A stretch of DNA of 64,000 nt from Methanocalculus taiwanensis (GTDB lineage Archaea > Halobacteriota > Methanomicrobia > Methanomicrobiales > Methanocorpusculaceae). The DNA lies in contig NZ_VOTZ01000001.1 in assembly GCF_024372745.1 (NCBI RefSeq), positions 1-64,000 of the forward strand. The letters are read 5' to 3'. The position numbers and the translations under genes are program-made. The notes beneath the pieces are model-generated. The model was given only the letters and a program-made list of their open reading frames with translations, ran no database searches and had not been told where the DNA came from. The first letter of the stretch is position 1. Every line of letters begins with the position of its first letter. Positions 1 to 8,566 of the stretch are shown here, piece after piece.

Positions 1-167
1 TAATTATAACTCACAAAACGATAAAGCTTTCTGTTTGGATTAAAGGAGGATCAGGAAAATAAGTCGAATGTGTAGCAGGATGGTGTGGTGATGGTATGAG
101 GTGAAGTTAGAAAATCACAAAGTCAGGTGTATGATGGGGGATTGCTCTGCCTTTATACGGATTCGGC

Positions 168-875
168 TCAGCCGAAGATCCAGCTGAAAAAACCCTTCTT
201 CTGCTCTTCTACCATTGCCCTCTCCATGAGGCGGCGCTGCTCCTCTTCCATCTGGCCAAGCTGTTCAAGGAGGATCATTGAGAGCTCCGGATCAGTTGAC
301 GAGCTTGTCAGGATGATGCCCCGGATCTCCTCTATCCGCCGCTCATTCTCTTCTGCCCGAACTCTGATCCGCTCAGCCGCCTCCCGGTTTCCTCCAAAGA
401 GCGCCAGCGTGATACCGGATCTCTGCTCCATTGCCACCTCATCCCCCCACTGGGCATTGACCGAAGCATTATACTCGCGGGCGACTTCGGCAACGAGCGG
501 GCCGATGCCGGTCATATTCTCAGCGGCAAGGAGGGCGAAGACGGCGTTTCTGACCTGGTTCTCATGGGCATACCGGGCCCGTGCCTGTACGGGGAGCCCC
601 GGCACCTCTTCTGCCTGTAGCTCCTGCCGGGTGCGGATTGTATTTCTTAATCCTGCGGGATCAACTGGTGTGCTGTTTATCTCTGCCCGCACCGTCTCCC
701 TGACAGCTATTCCCGGGGATTCCACCGGTGGACCTGCAGACTGATTCGACGCTTCAACAGGAGGGCCGCGGCCCTCAGGTGCCATGTCCTGCCCGCCGCC
801 CTGCCCGGCAGATACTGCGGGAACGAGTGCGGCAAGGATCAGGAAGATACAGATGATGATTGAAAGATATCTCAT
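168..875 (-). CDS. Secreted protein of unknown function
   Basis: This 235-residue protein starts with a clear signal peptide: a short basic start, a hydrophobic run at about residues 5-20, and an Ala-X-Ala-type end near residue 23. The following segment is rich in Gly, Pro and Glu and looks disordered. The C-terminal third is charged and helical (many Glu/Arg, about 165-225), probably a coiled coil, and the protein ends in an aromatic tail (FFSWIFG). I do not recognise a family. It is probably exported and held at the cell surface. The next gene upstream on the same strand also encodes an exported lipoprotein, 70 bases away, so the two may be co-transcribed. The antisense reading frame over the same bases lacks any protein-like features. 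Confidence 0.75.
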   Translation of the reverse strand: MRYLSIIICIFLILAALVPAVSAGQGGGQDMAPEGRGPPVEASNQSAGPPVESPGIAVRETVRAEINSTPVDPAGLRNTIRTRQELQAEEVPGLPVQARARYAHENQVRNAVFALLAAENMTGIGPLVAEVAREYNASVNAQWGDEVAMEQRSGITLALFGGNREAAERIRVRAEENERRIEEIRGIILTSSSTDPELSMILLEQLGQMEEEQRRLMERAMVEEQKKGFFSWIFG

Positions 876-947
876 ATGCTCCTCTCTTCTCTGCGGAGAT
901 GATAATAGTTTTCAGAAAGGAAAGGGGGGGCAGTCTTCGGGAGAAGA

Positions 948-1688
948 TCAGTATCTCCCGGATCCTACCACCATATCCCCCTGCATCTCATTCCACCCAT
1001 CTTGCGGACCGGTGAGCTGGATTGAACAGAGCTGGGAGTAGCTATTCCCGCTCCATCCCAGGCTCCACCATTCGTTGCTGCCGGAGAAACGAACCCAGAC
1101 TTCGACGCTCGTGTCCGGAGAGGACTCATAGGAGAGATAGACGGGGCTGGTGATCGCAGTGCAGGGCTCCCCGCCCATACCCAGGATGGCGCAGGTGCCT
1201 TCGGAGGTGCTGTGGGGGAGGAGGGGGTCGGTTCCTTCCGGATGCTTCGTCTGGATGGTTCTGCCGGGATCATACCGGATTCCGAAGGAGACGGGCCTCA
1301 GGATCGGGGTCTCTTCGCTGTATTGATCGGATGGCGGGAGCGTGGGCGGCAGATTCTCCTCGCCCGGCTCGATTGCAATCGGCATTCCATGGTACCGGGG
1401 AATCATCTCTGCTGCTGTGATCGAGAGGAAGGGCGTTGTATTGACGGCGATAATCTGAGCATCCCAGCCATCCGGCAGACCATAGATCTCGGATAGCAGG
1501 GGATCAAATCCAGGTGCCGGGTAGGGGAGGAGGAGTGTAACATTATGGAGCGGTTCGGTGAAGCTGATGGTAGCCTCGTAGGAGTAGCTGCTCTGGTAGG
1601 AATCATGTGATTCGGGTGAACCGGTGCAGCCGGCAGCAAAGATACAGCAGATGCAGACGATGGGAACCAGGATAAAGCGTGCGCTCAT
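948..1688 (-). CDS. Lipoprotein of unknown function
   Basis: This 246-residue protein has an N-terminal hydrophobic segment followed by a lipobox (FAAGC, Cys at residue 21), so it should be exported and lipid-anchored outside the cell membrane. The mature part has beta-rich patches, several Pro/Ser runs and two Cys near the middle (about 175-185) that could form a disulfide. No catalytic motif is visible and no family is recognised. It starts head to head with the binding-protein/peptidase gene at 1856, with 167 bases between the starts, so the two transcription units probably share a promoter region. The secreted protein gene at 168-875 follows on the same strand. Confidence 0.75.
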   Translation of the reverse strand: MSARFILVPIVCICCIFAAGCTGSPESHDSYQSSYSYEATISFTEPLHNVTLLLPYPAPGFDPLLSEIYGLPDGWDAQIIAVNTTPFLSITAAEMIPRYHGMPIAIEPGEENLPPTLPPSDQYSEETPILRPVSFGIRYDPGRTIQTKHPEGTDPLLPHSTSEGTCAILGMGGEPCTAITSPVYLSYESSPDTSVEVWVRFSGSNEWWSLGWSGNSYSQLCSIQLTGPQDGWNEMQGDMVVGSGRY

Positions 1689-1855
1689 TAAGAAAGGTGA
1701 GGATATTGAGAAGAATAAGGGTTGTGGTTCTCACATTCCATGAGGAAAAGTGAGGGGGGATGCCTAAACAGCAACATGTGATTGGCCACCTGAACTTACA
1801 GGCGTGAACAGGTTGGATACCGCTTTATCCCATGCCGGTACAGGAAGAGTAACGA

Positions 1856-3910
1856 ATGTCCACTATCCCTTCATGCCTCTTATCCCGGAAATGCCGGATC
1901 GGAGTGATCGTGTTCTTATTTCTCCTCGTTGCAGCAGGAGGGTATCTCACCTGGCAGTCTGCCCAGCCGTACCGGGTCGGCGTCCTGCTCCCTGCATCCG
2001 GGGATGATGATTCTGAGTACTACGAAACCCTTGAGTGGGCAGTTGACGGGCTGAACCGGGAGGGGGTCGGCAGGAGGATCGAACTCGTCCCAATCGATAC
2101 GGAGGAGGTACCACTCATGATAGCTGCGAGGCAGCTGATCGATGACCCATCAATCAGGGTGGTGATTGGGGCCGCAACCAGTGACGAGGCATTCCGTATC
2201 GCACCGGATTTTATCAAGGCAAAGAAACTGCTGATCACTCCTTCTGCCACTTCCGGGGATCTTCCCAGGATGTTCTCGAGGTTTGGGTACATCTGGCGGA
2301 CAACCACCGGCGACCGTGCCCAGACCAGAATTATTGTAAATATTCTGAAGGAGAGGGGGACCCGGTCTGCTGCCCTCCTGTACGAGGAGAGCACCTATGG
2401 AAACACATTCAGGGACTGGGCTGCATTTTATGCAATCGAATCAGATATCGAGCTCACATCAACGGTTGCCTTCGAAAGAGGGGGGGAGCTCAGGGAGGCG
2501 GTGTCTGCGGCCTGCCTCCTTGATCCTGAGTATATCATCGTCGCTGCCCGTGGATCAGATGCTGCCATGGTGCTTAGGATCATGGATGAAGAAGGCCGCT
2601 CCACCCGCCTCATCTTCACTGATGCGGCCAGAACACAGGCCTTCCTTGAGGCAGCGGGAGATCTGGCAGAGGGGGCCGAGGGGGTCAGCCCGACTGCCGA
2701 CCGGAAGACCGGGTTCTTTGTCGCATACAAAGAGCATTTTGGCAGAATGCCTGACGATTATGCAGCCCACACCTATGATTCCCTTATCCTCGCGGTTGCC
2801 GCCCTTGCACGGATGGAGGCCGTCCCTTCCGAATCACCGGCCCTGGCGATGATGGCGGCCGTATCCGGTCGGGATGGCAGTTTCGGGTGGGATCATCAGG
2901 GTACGGCAGCGGCTATCCGGCAGATCCGCTCAGGCAGGCTTCCCGACCTGACAGGTGCATCAGGTCCGCTTGAGTATCACAGCGATCTGCCCGGAGAGCC
3001 GCTCATCACCTGGTATGTGCACTGGAAGGTTGAAGAGGGGGATTTTCGTTCAAATACCTATATTCCGGGATCGTTTGGCGAAAAGAGAACGGTGCAGATG
3101 CTGGAAACGATGATTGGAGGAGAGAACGCTTTCATTCAGGGGGAGGGAGGGGAACTCCATGCAGTCCTGGTAACCACCTCTTCGGACTGGGAGAATTACC
3201 GGCACCAGGCAGATATCGCACACATGTACTCACTCCTCCTTGAGAACGGGGTTTCCCCGGAGGATATTATCGTGATCAGCCAGGAGGATATCCCATATTC
3301 CACGATGAATCCCATACCCGGCCACCTCTATCACCGGGTTGGGGGTAAGAATATCTATATCCCGGCAACCGTGACAGACACTCCAATCACTTCTGAAGCA
3401 TTCGTATCGTTCCTCCTTGGAAAGAGCAGCTCTGAGATCCCGTTCGGACTTGAGAGTGATAGCAGGAGCAGACTGCTCCTGTTCATGACCGGACATGGGG
3501 GCCCTGGATTCCTCGACTTCCCGGATGATGATCATCTCACGAGATCACGGTTCCAGGAGACGATCCAAAGAATGGCTGAAGAGGAGAGATTCTCCCGTAT
3601 GCTGATCGTGGTTGAAGCCTGTTATGGAGAGAGCATGGGCATCGGCCTTGATATTCCAGGTGTTGTCTTCATGACCGGAGCATCATACCATGAGCCATCC
3701 AAGGGAGCGGAGTATGATATTAACCTCAGGCAGTGGCTCTCAAATGATTTTTCGATGAGCATGACAGACATAATTGTTCAGCATCCTGACCAGACCCTCC
3801 GGGGACTCTACGAGATGACCTATGACCGGGTATCAGGATCGCACCCCCGGATCATTGCCGGGAATGCAACCGACCTGAATATACCAGTTGCGGAGTTTTT
3901 TTGCGCATGA
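1856..3910 (+). CDS. Membrane-anchored periplasmic-binding-protein domain fused to a legumain-like C13 cysteine peptidase
   Basis: This 684-residue protein has an N-terminal membrane anchor (about 13-33), then a type 1 periplasmic-binding fold of the Leu/Ile/Val-receptor kind (about 37-415; opening YRVGVLLPASGDDD, then the conserved pattern RVVIGAATSDEAFRIAP and TPSATSGDLPRMFSRFGYIW). From about residue 433 to the end it matches peptidase family C13 (legumain, GPI8). Visible C13 hallmarks are NYRHQAD (447-453), the catalytic His in HGGPG (His547) and the catalytic Cys in VEACYGESM (Cys589). The His-Cys spacing of 42 is close to that of legumain. The Asp that precedes the catalytic His in animal legumain is Gly here. 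The predicted topology puts both domains outside the cell. The stop overlaps the start of the next gene. The fusion is seen in the sequence; asparagine-specific cleavage and ligand-gated proteolysis are inference. Confidence 0.85.
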   Translation: MSTIPSCLLSRKCRIGVIVFLFLLVAAGGYLTWQSAQPYRVGVLLPASGDDDSEYYETLEWAVDGLNREGVGRRIELVPIDTEEVPLMIAARQLIDDPSIRVVIGAATSDEAFRIAPDFIKAKKLLITPSATSGDLPRMFSRFGYIWRTTTGDRAQTRIIVNILKERGTRSAALLYEESTYGNTFRDWAAFYAIESDIELTSTVAFERGGELREAVSAACLLDPEYIIVAARGSDAAMVLRIMDEEGRSTRLIFTDAARTQAFLEAAGDLAEGAEGVSPTADRKTGFFVAYKEHFGRMPDDYAAHTYDSLILAVAALARMEAVPSESPALAMMAAVSGRDGSFGWDHQGTAAAIRQIRSGRLPDLTGASGPLEYHSDLPGEPLITWYVHWKVEEGDFRSNTYIPGSFGEKRTVQMLETMIGGENAFIQGEGGELHAVLVTTSSDWENYRHQADIAHMYSLLLENGVSPEDIIVISQEDIPYSTMNPIPGHLYHRVGGKNIYIPATVTDTPITSEAFVSFLLGKSSSEIPFGLESDSRSRLLLFMTGHGGPGFLDFPDDDHLTRSRFQETIQRMAEEERFSRMLIVVEACYGESMGIGLDIPGVVFMTGASYHEPSKGAEYDINLRQWLSNDFSMSMTDIIVQHPDQTLRGLYEMTYDRVSGSHPRIIAGNATDLNIPVAEFFCA

Positions 3911-4896
3911 AGAGAGTGTATAATTCCATTATCATTGCGGGTATCCTTATCTGTATGGCAGGAGCTGTGCTGTTGTTTGTTCCGGGCCATGAAAGGCCGG
4001 TTGTGACCATCGTCTATATTGGGGAAAAAGGAGATTTTGGTTTCCTTGATTCCGCATACCTGGGGTTGATTCTGGCACGCGATGACTTTAACTTTATCTC
4101 GCATGAGATGCTCTGGGATGGATCTGATAGCCAGGATCCTGTGATCGTTGATGATGGGAAGAGAGCGGATCTGGTGCTGATTCTTGGGGATCTGATGAGC
4201 GGATATGCGGAAACTGTCGCAAACAAGTATCCAAAGACGCCGATTGTTGTCATTGATTCGGGACCGGTTCCGGGTGATTCCATCCGTTCGGTCTCCTTCT
4301 CAATGTACGGGGCGAGCTATCTTGCCGGGGTGCTTGCAGCAAACCAGACGAAGACCGAAAAGATTGGGGTGATCGCTGCAAAGGATGCTCCGGTGATCAC
4401 CTCGTTCACCGATGGGTTTGTAGACGGCGTCTATAGCGGGAATCCGGATGCAGAGGTTTCGATTATCTATCTTGCAGATGATGATACCGGCTTTACGATG
4501 CCGGAGAAGGCAGCAGAAGTTGCCCGCAGCATGTATGCAGATGGAACCGATCTGATCTTCACGGTTGCAGGGGGATCCGGCCCGGGTGCGATCACAGCGG
4601 CAAAAGAGCTGCCCGGCCTCCTCATTATCGGGGTGGATTCCGACCAGTCAGAGCTTGCACCAAAGACGGTGATTGCATCTGTTGTAAAAAGGGTCGATCA
4701 AGTTGTCTATGATGAGATTGAAGCTGCCCTCTCGGGCAGATCGGTTGCGGGTGAAGACATGATAGGGTTATCTGATGGCGGCTCGGCACTCATCATTAAC
4801 CCCCGATTCCCGGAGATTGGCAATCTGATTGAAGAGAGGTACTCCGAAGCAGCAGAGAAGGAGGCCGAATACCTGCTCATGAACGAAAACGGTTGA
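3907..4896 (+). CDS. BMP/PnrA-family substrate-binding protein, membrane anchored
   Basis: This protein of about 329 residues has an N-terminal hydrophobic anchor (about 6-25) and then the fold of the basic membrane protein (BMP/PnrA) family of solute-binding proteins. Diagnostic patches are VVTIVYIGEKGDFGFLDSAY near the start, FSMYGASYLAGVLAA in the middle, GVIAAKDAPVITSFTDGF, and IFTVAGGSGPGAITAAKE followed by LLIIGVDSDQSELAP. Known BMP members bind nucleosides or similar ligands for ABC import. I chose the ATG at 3907 because it overlaps the upstream stop as ATGA, a usual coupling arrangement; a TTG at 3901 is also in frame. No permease or ATPase gene is nearby, so the protein may act as a receptor or donate ligand to a transporter encoded elsewhere. 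The ligand cannot be read from the sequence. Confidence 0.82.
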   Translation: MKRVYNSIIIAGILICMAGAVLLFVPGHERPVVTIVYIGEKGDFGFLDSAYLGLILARDDFNFISHEMLWDGSDSQDPVIVDDGKRADLVLILGDLMSGYAETVANKYPKTPIVVIDSGPVPGDSIRSVSFSMYGASYLAGVLAANQTKTEKIGVIAAKDAPVITSFTDGFVDGVYSGNPDAEVSIIYLADDDTGFTMPEKAAEVARSMYADGTDLIFTVAGGSGPGAITAAKELPGLLIIGVDSDQSELAPKTVIASVVKRVDQVVYDEIEAALSGRSVAGEDMIGLSDGGSALIINPRFPEIGNLIEERYSEAAEKEAEYLLMNENG

Positions 4897-4946
4897 CGAG
4901 GGAGGAAAGTATGGAGGGGGGAGAGACAGGCATCCCCGGATCATTT

Positions 4947-5210
4947 TTATTTGTATGTAATCTGGCAGTTCTGGAGACAGGAATCGAGAATTGTTTGCCT
5001 GTCTGCATAGTTTACATAACAGTAATCCAGGCATTTATTGTAGGTGGTGGTGCCAGGTGCATTCAGCACGGATGCGCCTGCGAGTTCTCCATCCTCAAAG
5101 CCGGCAGAATAGCCCGACTGTACACCTGCCTGGTACGAGATCACCCCGACTGCAATTGCAATCAGGATTACTAAAACCATGACTCCATATTTTTTTATCT
5201 GCTCATCCAT
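4947..5210 (-). CDS. Small membrane protein with twin CX3C motif, paralogue 1
   Basis: This 87-residue protein has a short polar start (MDEQIKKYG), one transmembrane helix (about 9-27), a glycine-spaced stretch (AGVQSGYSAGFEDGELAG) and a C-terminal pair of CX3C motifs (CLDYC and CLQNC, 13 residues apart). The N-terminus is probably inside and the cysteine region outside. Twin CX3C motifs usually form a disulfide-stapled helical hairpin. It is a paralogue of the next protein on the same strand (5248-5496), which shares the start, the glycine pattern and the cysteine pairs. The function is unknown. A thioredoxin-CcdA gene diverges from the pair. Confidence 0.75.
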   Translation of the reverse strand: MDEQIKKYGVMVLVILIAIAVGVISYQAGVQSGYSAGFEDGELAGASVLNAPGTTTYNKCLDYCYVNYADRQTILDSCLQNCQITYK

Positions 5211-5247
5211 TGAATGTAAGAATACTTGCAGGCTATTTATTTATTCC

Positions 5248-5496
5248 TCAGCAGATCAGATCGCAATCACTGAGGCAGGCATACTTTTTTTCAGCATAAT
5301 TGCAATTGAATAAGCAGGTCTTACATTTCGTATTGATTTTTGCAGCGTTATGGATCTCTTCTGCCGAATCAATTCCACCTTCAAATCCGCCTGCATATCC
5401 TGCCTGGTACCCTGCCTGCCAGGATATTCCCGCAACAACCAGAATAATCAGAATGACGGCAGCCCGGATTCCATACCGCTTCATATGCTCATCCAT
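5248..5496 (-). CDS. Small membrane protein with twin CX3C motif, paralogue 2
   Basis: This 82-residue protein starts MDEHMKRYG, has one transmembrane helix (about 11-28), a glycine-spaced stretch (AGYQAGYAGGFEGG) and a seven-cysteine tail containing CLFNC and CLSDC plus further Cys on either side. It is clearly a tandem paralogue of the protein encoded at 4947-5210: same order of parts and nearly the same first nine residues. The genes are 37 bases apart, so co-transcription is likely. The cysteine tail is predicted to lie outside the cell, where it could form disulfides or bind metal; neither is shown by the sequence alone. Confidence 0.75.
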   Translation of the reverse strand: MDEHMKRYGIRAAVILIILVVAGISWQAGYQAGYAGGFEGGIDSAEEIHNAAKINTKCKTCLFNCNYAEKKYACLSDCDLIC

Positions 5497-5593
5497 GAAT
5501 AGAATTAGGCAACTACGAGGTATTTATTAGTTCTTCAAAGCAGAAGACTAAAAGAGATCTTCTCTTTACGGAGACAATAAATGGAGAAAGAAT

Positions 5594-6796
5594 ATGATGC
5601 ATGAAAAGAGGGAGGGGGGTGCTCTTCGAATCCCCGCTATCACCTTCATGCTCCTCTGCCTCCTTGTTACCACCGGAACAGCAGCAGATACCACTCCACT
5701 ACCTCAATCAATAGATACGCCTGTAGAGACGATTGATGCCATCTTTTTCCATAGCATCACCTGCCGTGGCTGTGAACTGGTAAAGCCACTTGTGGAGGCG
5801 GTTGCAGACGAATACCCTGACATTCACCTTCAATCATTGGAGCTTCATTATAACAGCACGAATCTGGATCTCTTCCATGAAACAGTCAGGAACCGTCAGA
5901 TTGGATCGTATGTCGTCCCACTCCTCATTATCGGGAACAGAACCTTTTGCGGGGAGGAGGAGATCCGCCTTTCCCTTCTTCCGTATCTGAGGCATGAAAA
6001 AGATCTTATTGCTGATGCCCGGGATCCGATCGCCTTTCGGGACTCAATAATCCCCAATCACCCATCCCAGGGAACATATGTCATGGGAAATCATACTACC
6101 ACGGGTACAGGCTCTTCAGGGCGGCTTGAGGTGACTGTTCTCTCAGTACTGACTGCTGCGGCTCTCGACAGCATCAATCCCTGTGCCTTCGCCGTCCTCT
6201 TTGTGCTCCTCGCATACCTCACCTCCCTCCATGACAGGAGGAGGATGCTTCTGGTCGGACTCACCTATATCGGGATTGTATTTGCCGTGTACTTTGCTGC
6301 AGGGCTCGCACTCCTTGGGTTCGTCCATAGCCTTGGGATCTCAGGGCCGGTCTTCACGATTGCCGCTCTTGTCGTTATCGGAGCAGGGCTGGTACAGATC
6401 CTGGATCTGCTGCTGAAACGAAACGGCTTTTCCCTCTCGATTCCGGATGCGGCAAAAGAGAAGATCAGCAGGTACATCCGGCGTGCCACCATCCCGTCCG
6501 CAGTTCTGCTTGGGGCACTTGTCAGCCTTGTTGAGCTCCCCTGTACCGGCGGGATATATCTTGCGATACTGGGACTGATGTCGGATCGGATGACCTTTGC
6601 AGAAGGGCTGCCATACCTGATCCTCTATAATATCATCTTCGTCCTGCCCCTTACAATCGCCCTTGCAGTCGTCTACTCCGGCACATCCCCGGACCGTGTG
6701 GAGACACTGAGGTACCGGTATAACCGCCCTGTGAGGCTTATTATCGCCCTCTTCATGATCGGAATCGGGATGGCGATGCTGCTTGGGATCATATAG
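5594..6796 (+). CDS. Thioredoxin-like domain fused to CcdA/DsbD-type transmembrane electron carrier
   Basis: This 400-residue protein has a signal or anchor helix (about 11-29), an extracytoplasmic thioredoxin-like domain (about 43-135) with a CRGC active site (Cys57, Cys60) and a cis-Pro region (SYVVPLLIIG). A CcdA-type membrane domain follows (about 178-400, six helices). The two membrane cysteines of CcdA are present: Cys197 in SINPCAF and Cys317 in VELPCTGG. Family knowledge: CcdA/DsbD carries electrons from cytoplasmic thioredoxin across the membrane to reduce disulfides outside. Here the exported acceptor domain is part of the same chain. The gene diverges from the twin-CX3C membrane protein genes, whose cysteine tails are plausible substrates (inference). 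ATGs at 5594 and 5597 are both possible starts. Confidence 0.85.
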   Translation: MMHEKREGGALRIPAITFMLLCLLVTTGTAADTTPLPQSIDTPVETIDAIFFHSITCRGCELVKPLVEAVADEYPDIHLQSLELHYNSTNLDLFHETVRNRQIGSYVVPLLIIGNRTFCGEEEIRLSLLPYLRHEKDLIADARDPIAFRDSIIPNHPSQGTYVMGNHTTTGTGSSGRLEVTVLSVLTAAALDSINPCAFAVLFVLLAYLTSLHDRRRMLLVGLTYIGIVFAVYFAAGLALLGFVHSLGISGPVFTIAALVVIGAGLVQILDLLLKRNGFSLSIPDAAKEKISRYIRRATIPSAVLLGALVSLVELPCTGGIYLAILGLMSDRMTFAEGLPYLILYNIIFVLPLTIALAVVYSGTSPDRVETLRYRYNRPVRLIIALFMIGIGMAMLLGII

Positions 6797-6903
6797 AGGG
6801 AACCGATTCAATCGTTTTGATATCATTAATGTAAAACAACAGTCATTTTTCGTAATACTTAATGCATAAAATAACTAAGTACAATAATAGGAGAGACGTG
6901 ACA

Positions 6904-6942
6904 GAATGCGCCGGGCCAAATAGCAGCCCGGGCATTCTTTTT
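6904..6942 (+). terminator. GC-rich hairpin followed by a U-run in the methyltransferase leader
   Basis: The arms at 6904-6916 and 6926-6937 pair over twelve base pairs with one bulged G, leaving a nine-base loop. The helix is followed at once by five T residues (6938-6942). The element lies about 20 bases before the methyltransferase start at 6962 and downstream of an AT-rich, promoter-like stretch (about 6830-6890). It could end a short leader RNA, act as an attenuator, or simply mask or shape the leader. Confidence 0.5.
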
Positions 6943-6961
6943 CCTCTCATGGTGATAGCTG

Positions 6962-7807
6962 ATGCAGCAGAGAACAATCGACTGGAATTTTATCTGGAAA
7001 GAGCAGCAGAGAGAGCACCATAATACCAACATGGAGAAGAATGATGCAAGCTTCTGGGATGCAAAGGATGCAGCACGCAGGTTCTATGTTATGGCACACG
7101 AGAATAATGGCGAGCGGATCAATAAAACCTTACATGAACTCCCGCTCTCGCCAGAATCACGTGTTCTCGATATCGGTGCAGGGCCGGGGGCAATCGCCAT
7201 CCCTCTCTCCAGGCAGGTTGCCCATATCACTGCGGTTGAGCCTTCAGAGGGGATGTGTGCGGTCTTTTCCGAGAATATTGAACATGAGAAGTGCGATAAT
7301 ATCACTCTTATAAACAAGCGGTGGGAGGATATCGACGTAAAAGCGGATCTGAAACCGCCCTACGATGTTGTCTTTGCCTCCTACTCACTTGATGTACCGG
7401 ATATCAGGGAGGCAATTCAAAAGATAGAAGAGGCGGCTTCAAAGTATATCGCTATCTACTGGTTTGCCGGTGCGACCTCATGGGAGGCAATGTCACGGGA
7501 TCTCTGGCCACAACTCCATGGGAAAGAGTATGTTCCCTCCCCAAAATGCGATATCCTCTATAATGTCCTCTACTCAATGGGGATCTACCCTCATATCGAG
7601 ACATTCCCCTTCCGGCACATCAACCGGTTCAACACCCTTGATGAGGCGGTCGAACACTTTGCAGGGCGGTTTTTTGCAGAAACCGAACAGCAGAAAGACC
7701 TGATCCGGGGGTACCTGGAGAGGCATACGCTTCAGGATGACGGCACAATCATCATACCCGGTAATTCGATCCGTGTCCGGATGTGGTGGGAGAAGACGGA
7801 AGCATAA
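6962..7807 (+). CDS. Class I SAM-dependent methyltransferase, copy 1
   Basis: This 281-residue protein has the Rossmann methyltransferase core. Motif I is LDIGAGPG (69-76), followed by the acidic end of strand 2 (ITAVEPSEGM) and a motif IV-like segment YDVVFASYSLDVPD. The substrate is not recognisable. A second gene at 23707-24561 encodes a very similar protein, with the same opening (TIDWN..W..QQREH) and the same ending (SIRVRMWWEK here, SVRVRIWWEK there). It is convergent with a nickel/peptide-type ABC importer operon, 60 bases end to end. A possible ribosome site GGTGAT lies five bases before the ATG. Links to metal uptake or metallophore synthesis would be guesses. Confidence 0.8.
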   Translation: MQQRTIDWNFIWKEQQREHHNTNMEKNDASFWDAKDAARRFYVMAHENNGERINKTLHELPLSPESRVLDIGAGPGAIAIPLSRQVAHITAVEPSEGMCAVFSENIEHEKCDNITLINKRWEDIDVKADLKPPYDVVFASYSLDVPDIREAIQKIEEAASKYIAIYWFAGATSWEAMSRDLWPQLHGKEYVPSPKCDILYNVLYSMGIYPHIETFPFRHINRFNTLDEAVEHFAGRFFAETEQQKDLIRGYLERHTLQDDGTIIIPGNSIRVRMWWEKTEA

Positions 7808-7867
7808 CGTGCTCATAACAGGAAGGCGGATACGAGCCGTTCATTTTCCATGAGGATGAATGGATTC

Positions 7868-8566
7868 TCAGATCCACTCAACCAGCTTTCCATGCTCCAT
7901 AACGGCGATCTGATCGCTCATCCATTCGACCACATCGCGATCATGCGAAATAAAGATAAAACTGATCCCTCGGGACTCCTGGAGATCTTTCATTATATTC
8001 AGTATTTGAGCCTGTACAGAAGCATCAAGCATCGATGTCGGTTCATCGGCTACAATGCACTCAGGTTCAAGGGCAAGTATCCTGGCAATTACCACCCGCT
8101 GGAGCTGACCACCGGATAATTCAAATGGATAGCGAAACAACAGTTCGGGATTGAGGTTGACCCTCCCGATGAGATCAAGGATATGATCCTCTTCCTCATC
8201 CCCGGTGCAGATTGAATGGATACGGAGCGGCTCCGCTATAGCATCATAGATGCGCATCCTCGGATTGAGCGAAGATTCTGGGTTCTGGAAGATGATCTGT
8301 ATCTTCTGTGGCAGCCACCCAAGCGAATGGTGAGGCACATGGGTAACATCCTGACCCATCATCAGGATCTGACCACTCGTCGGCTCGATCAGCCGGAGAA
8401 GAGATCGGGCAAGTGTACTCTTCCCGGATCCGCTTGACCCGAGAATCCCAAGGGTACTCCCCCGCTTCAGGGAGAATGTGACGCCGTCAAGAGCAGTAAT
8501 AGTGGTCTTTTTAAAGATGCCCGAGGTGAAGACCTTTCTAAGGTTCCGGACTTCAAGGATGCTCAT
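7868..8566 (-). CDS. Peptide/nickel-type ABC transporter ATP-binding protein (DppF/NikE type)
   Basis: This 232-residue ATPase has Walker A GSSGSGKS (43-50), the Q-loop (IIFQNPESSLNP, typical of the oligopeptide/nickel subfamily), the signature LSGGQLQR, Walker B (CIVADEPTS) and the switch His (FISHD). It lacks the C-terminal extension with the cysteine cluster found in many DppF/OppF proteins and so resembles the shorter NikE type. It is the last gene of a five-gene minus-strand operon (binding protein, two permeases, two ATPases) and overlaps the previous gene by 14 bases. It would power import across the cell membrane. Confidence 0.9.
   Translation of the reverse strand: MSILEVRNLRKVFTSGIFKKTTITALDGVTFSLKRGSTLGILGSSGSGKSTLARSLLRLIEPTSGQILMMGQDVTHVPHHSLGWLPQKIQIIFQNPESSLNPRMRIYDAIAEPLRIHSICTGDEEEDHILDLIGRVNLNPELLFRYPFELSGGQLQRVVIARILALEPECIVADEPTSMLDASVQAQILNIMKDLQESRGISFIFISHDRDVVEWMSDQIAVMEHGKLVEWI

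Noticed and set aside
127-744. 205-codon plus-strand open frame at the left edge
   Set aside because: It is antisense to the secreted-protein gene and reads as low-complexity Ser/Arg-rich protein without a recognisable domain.
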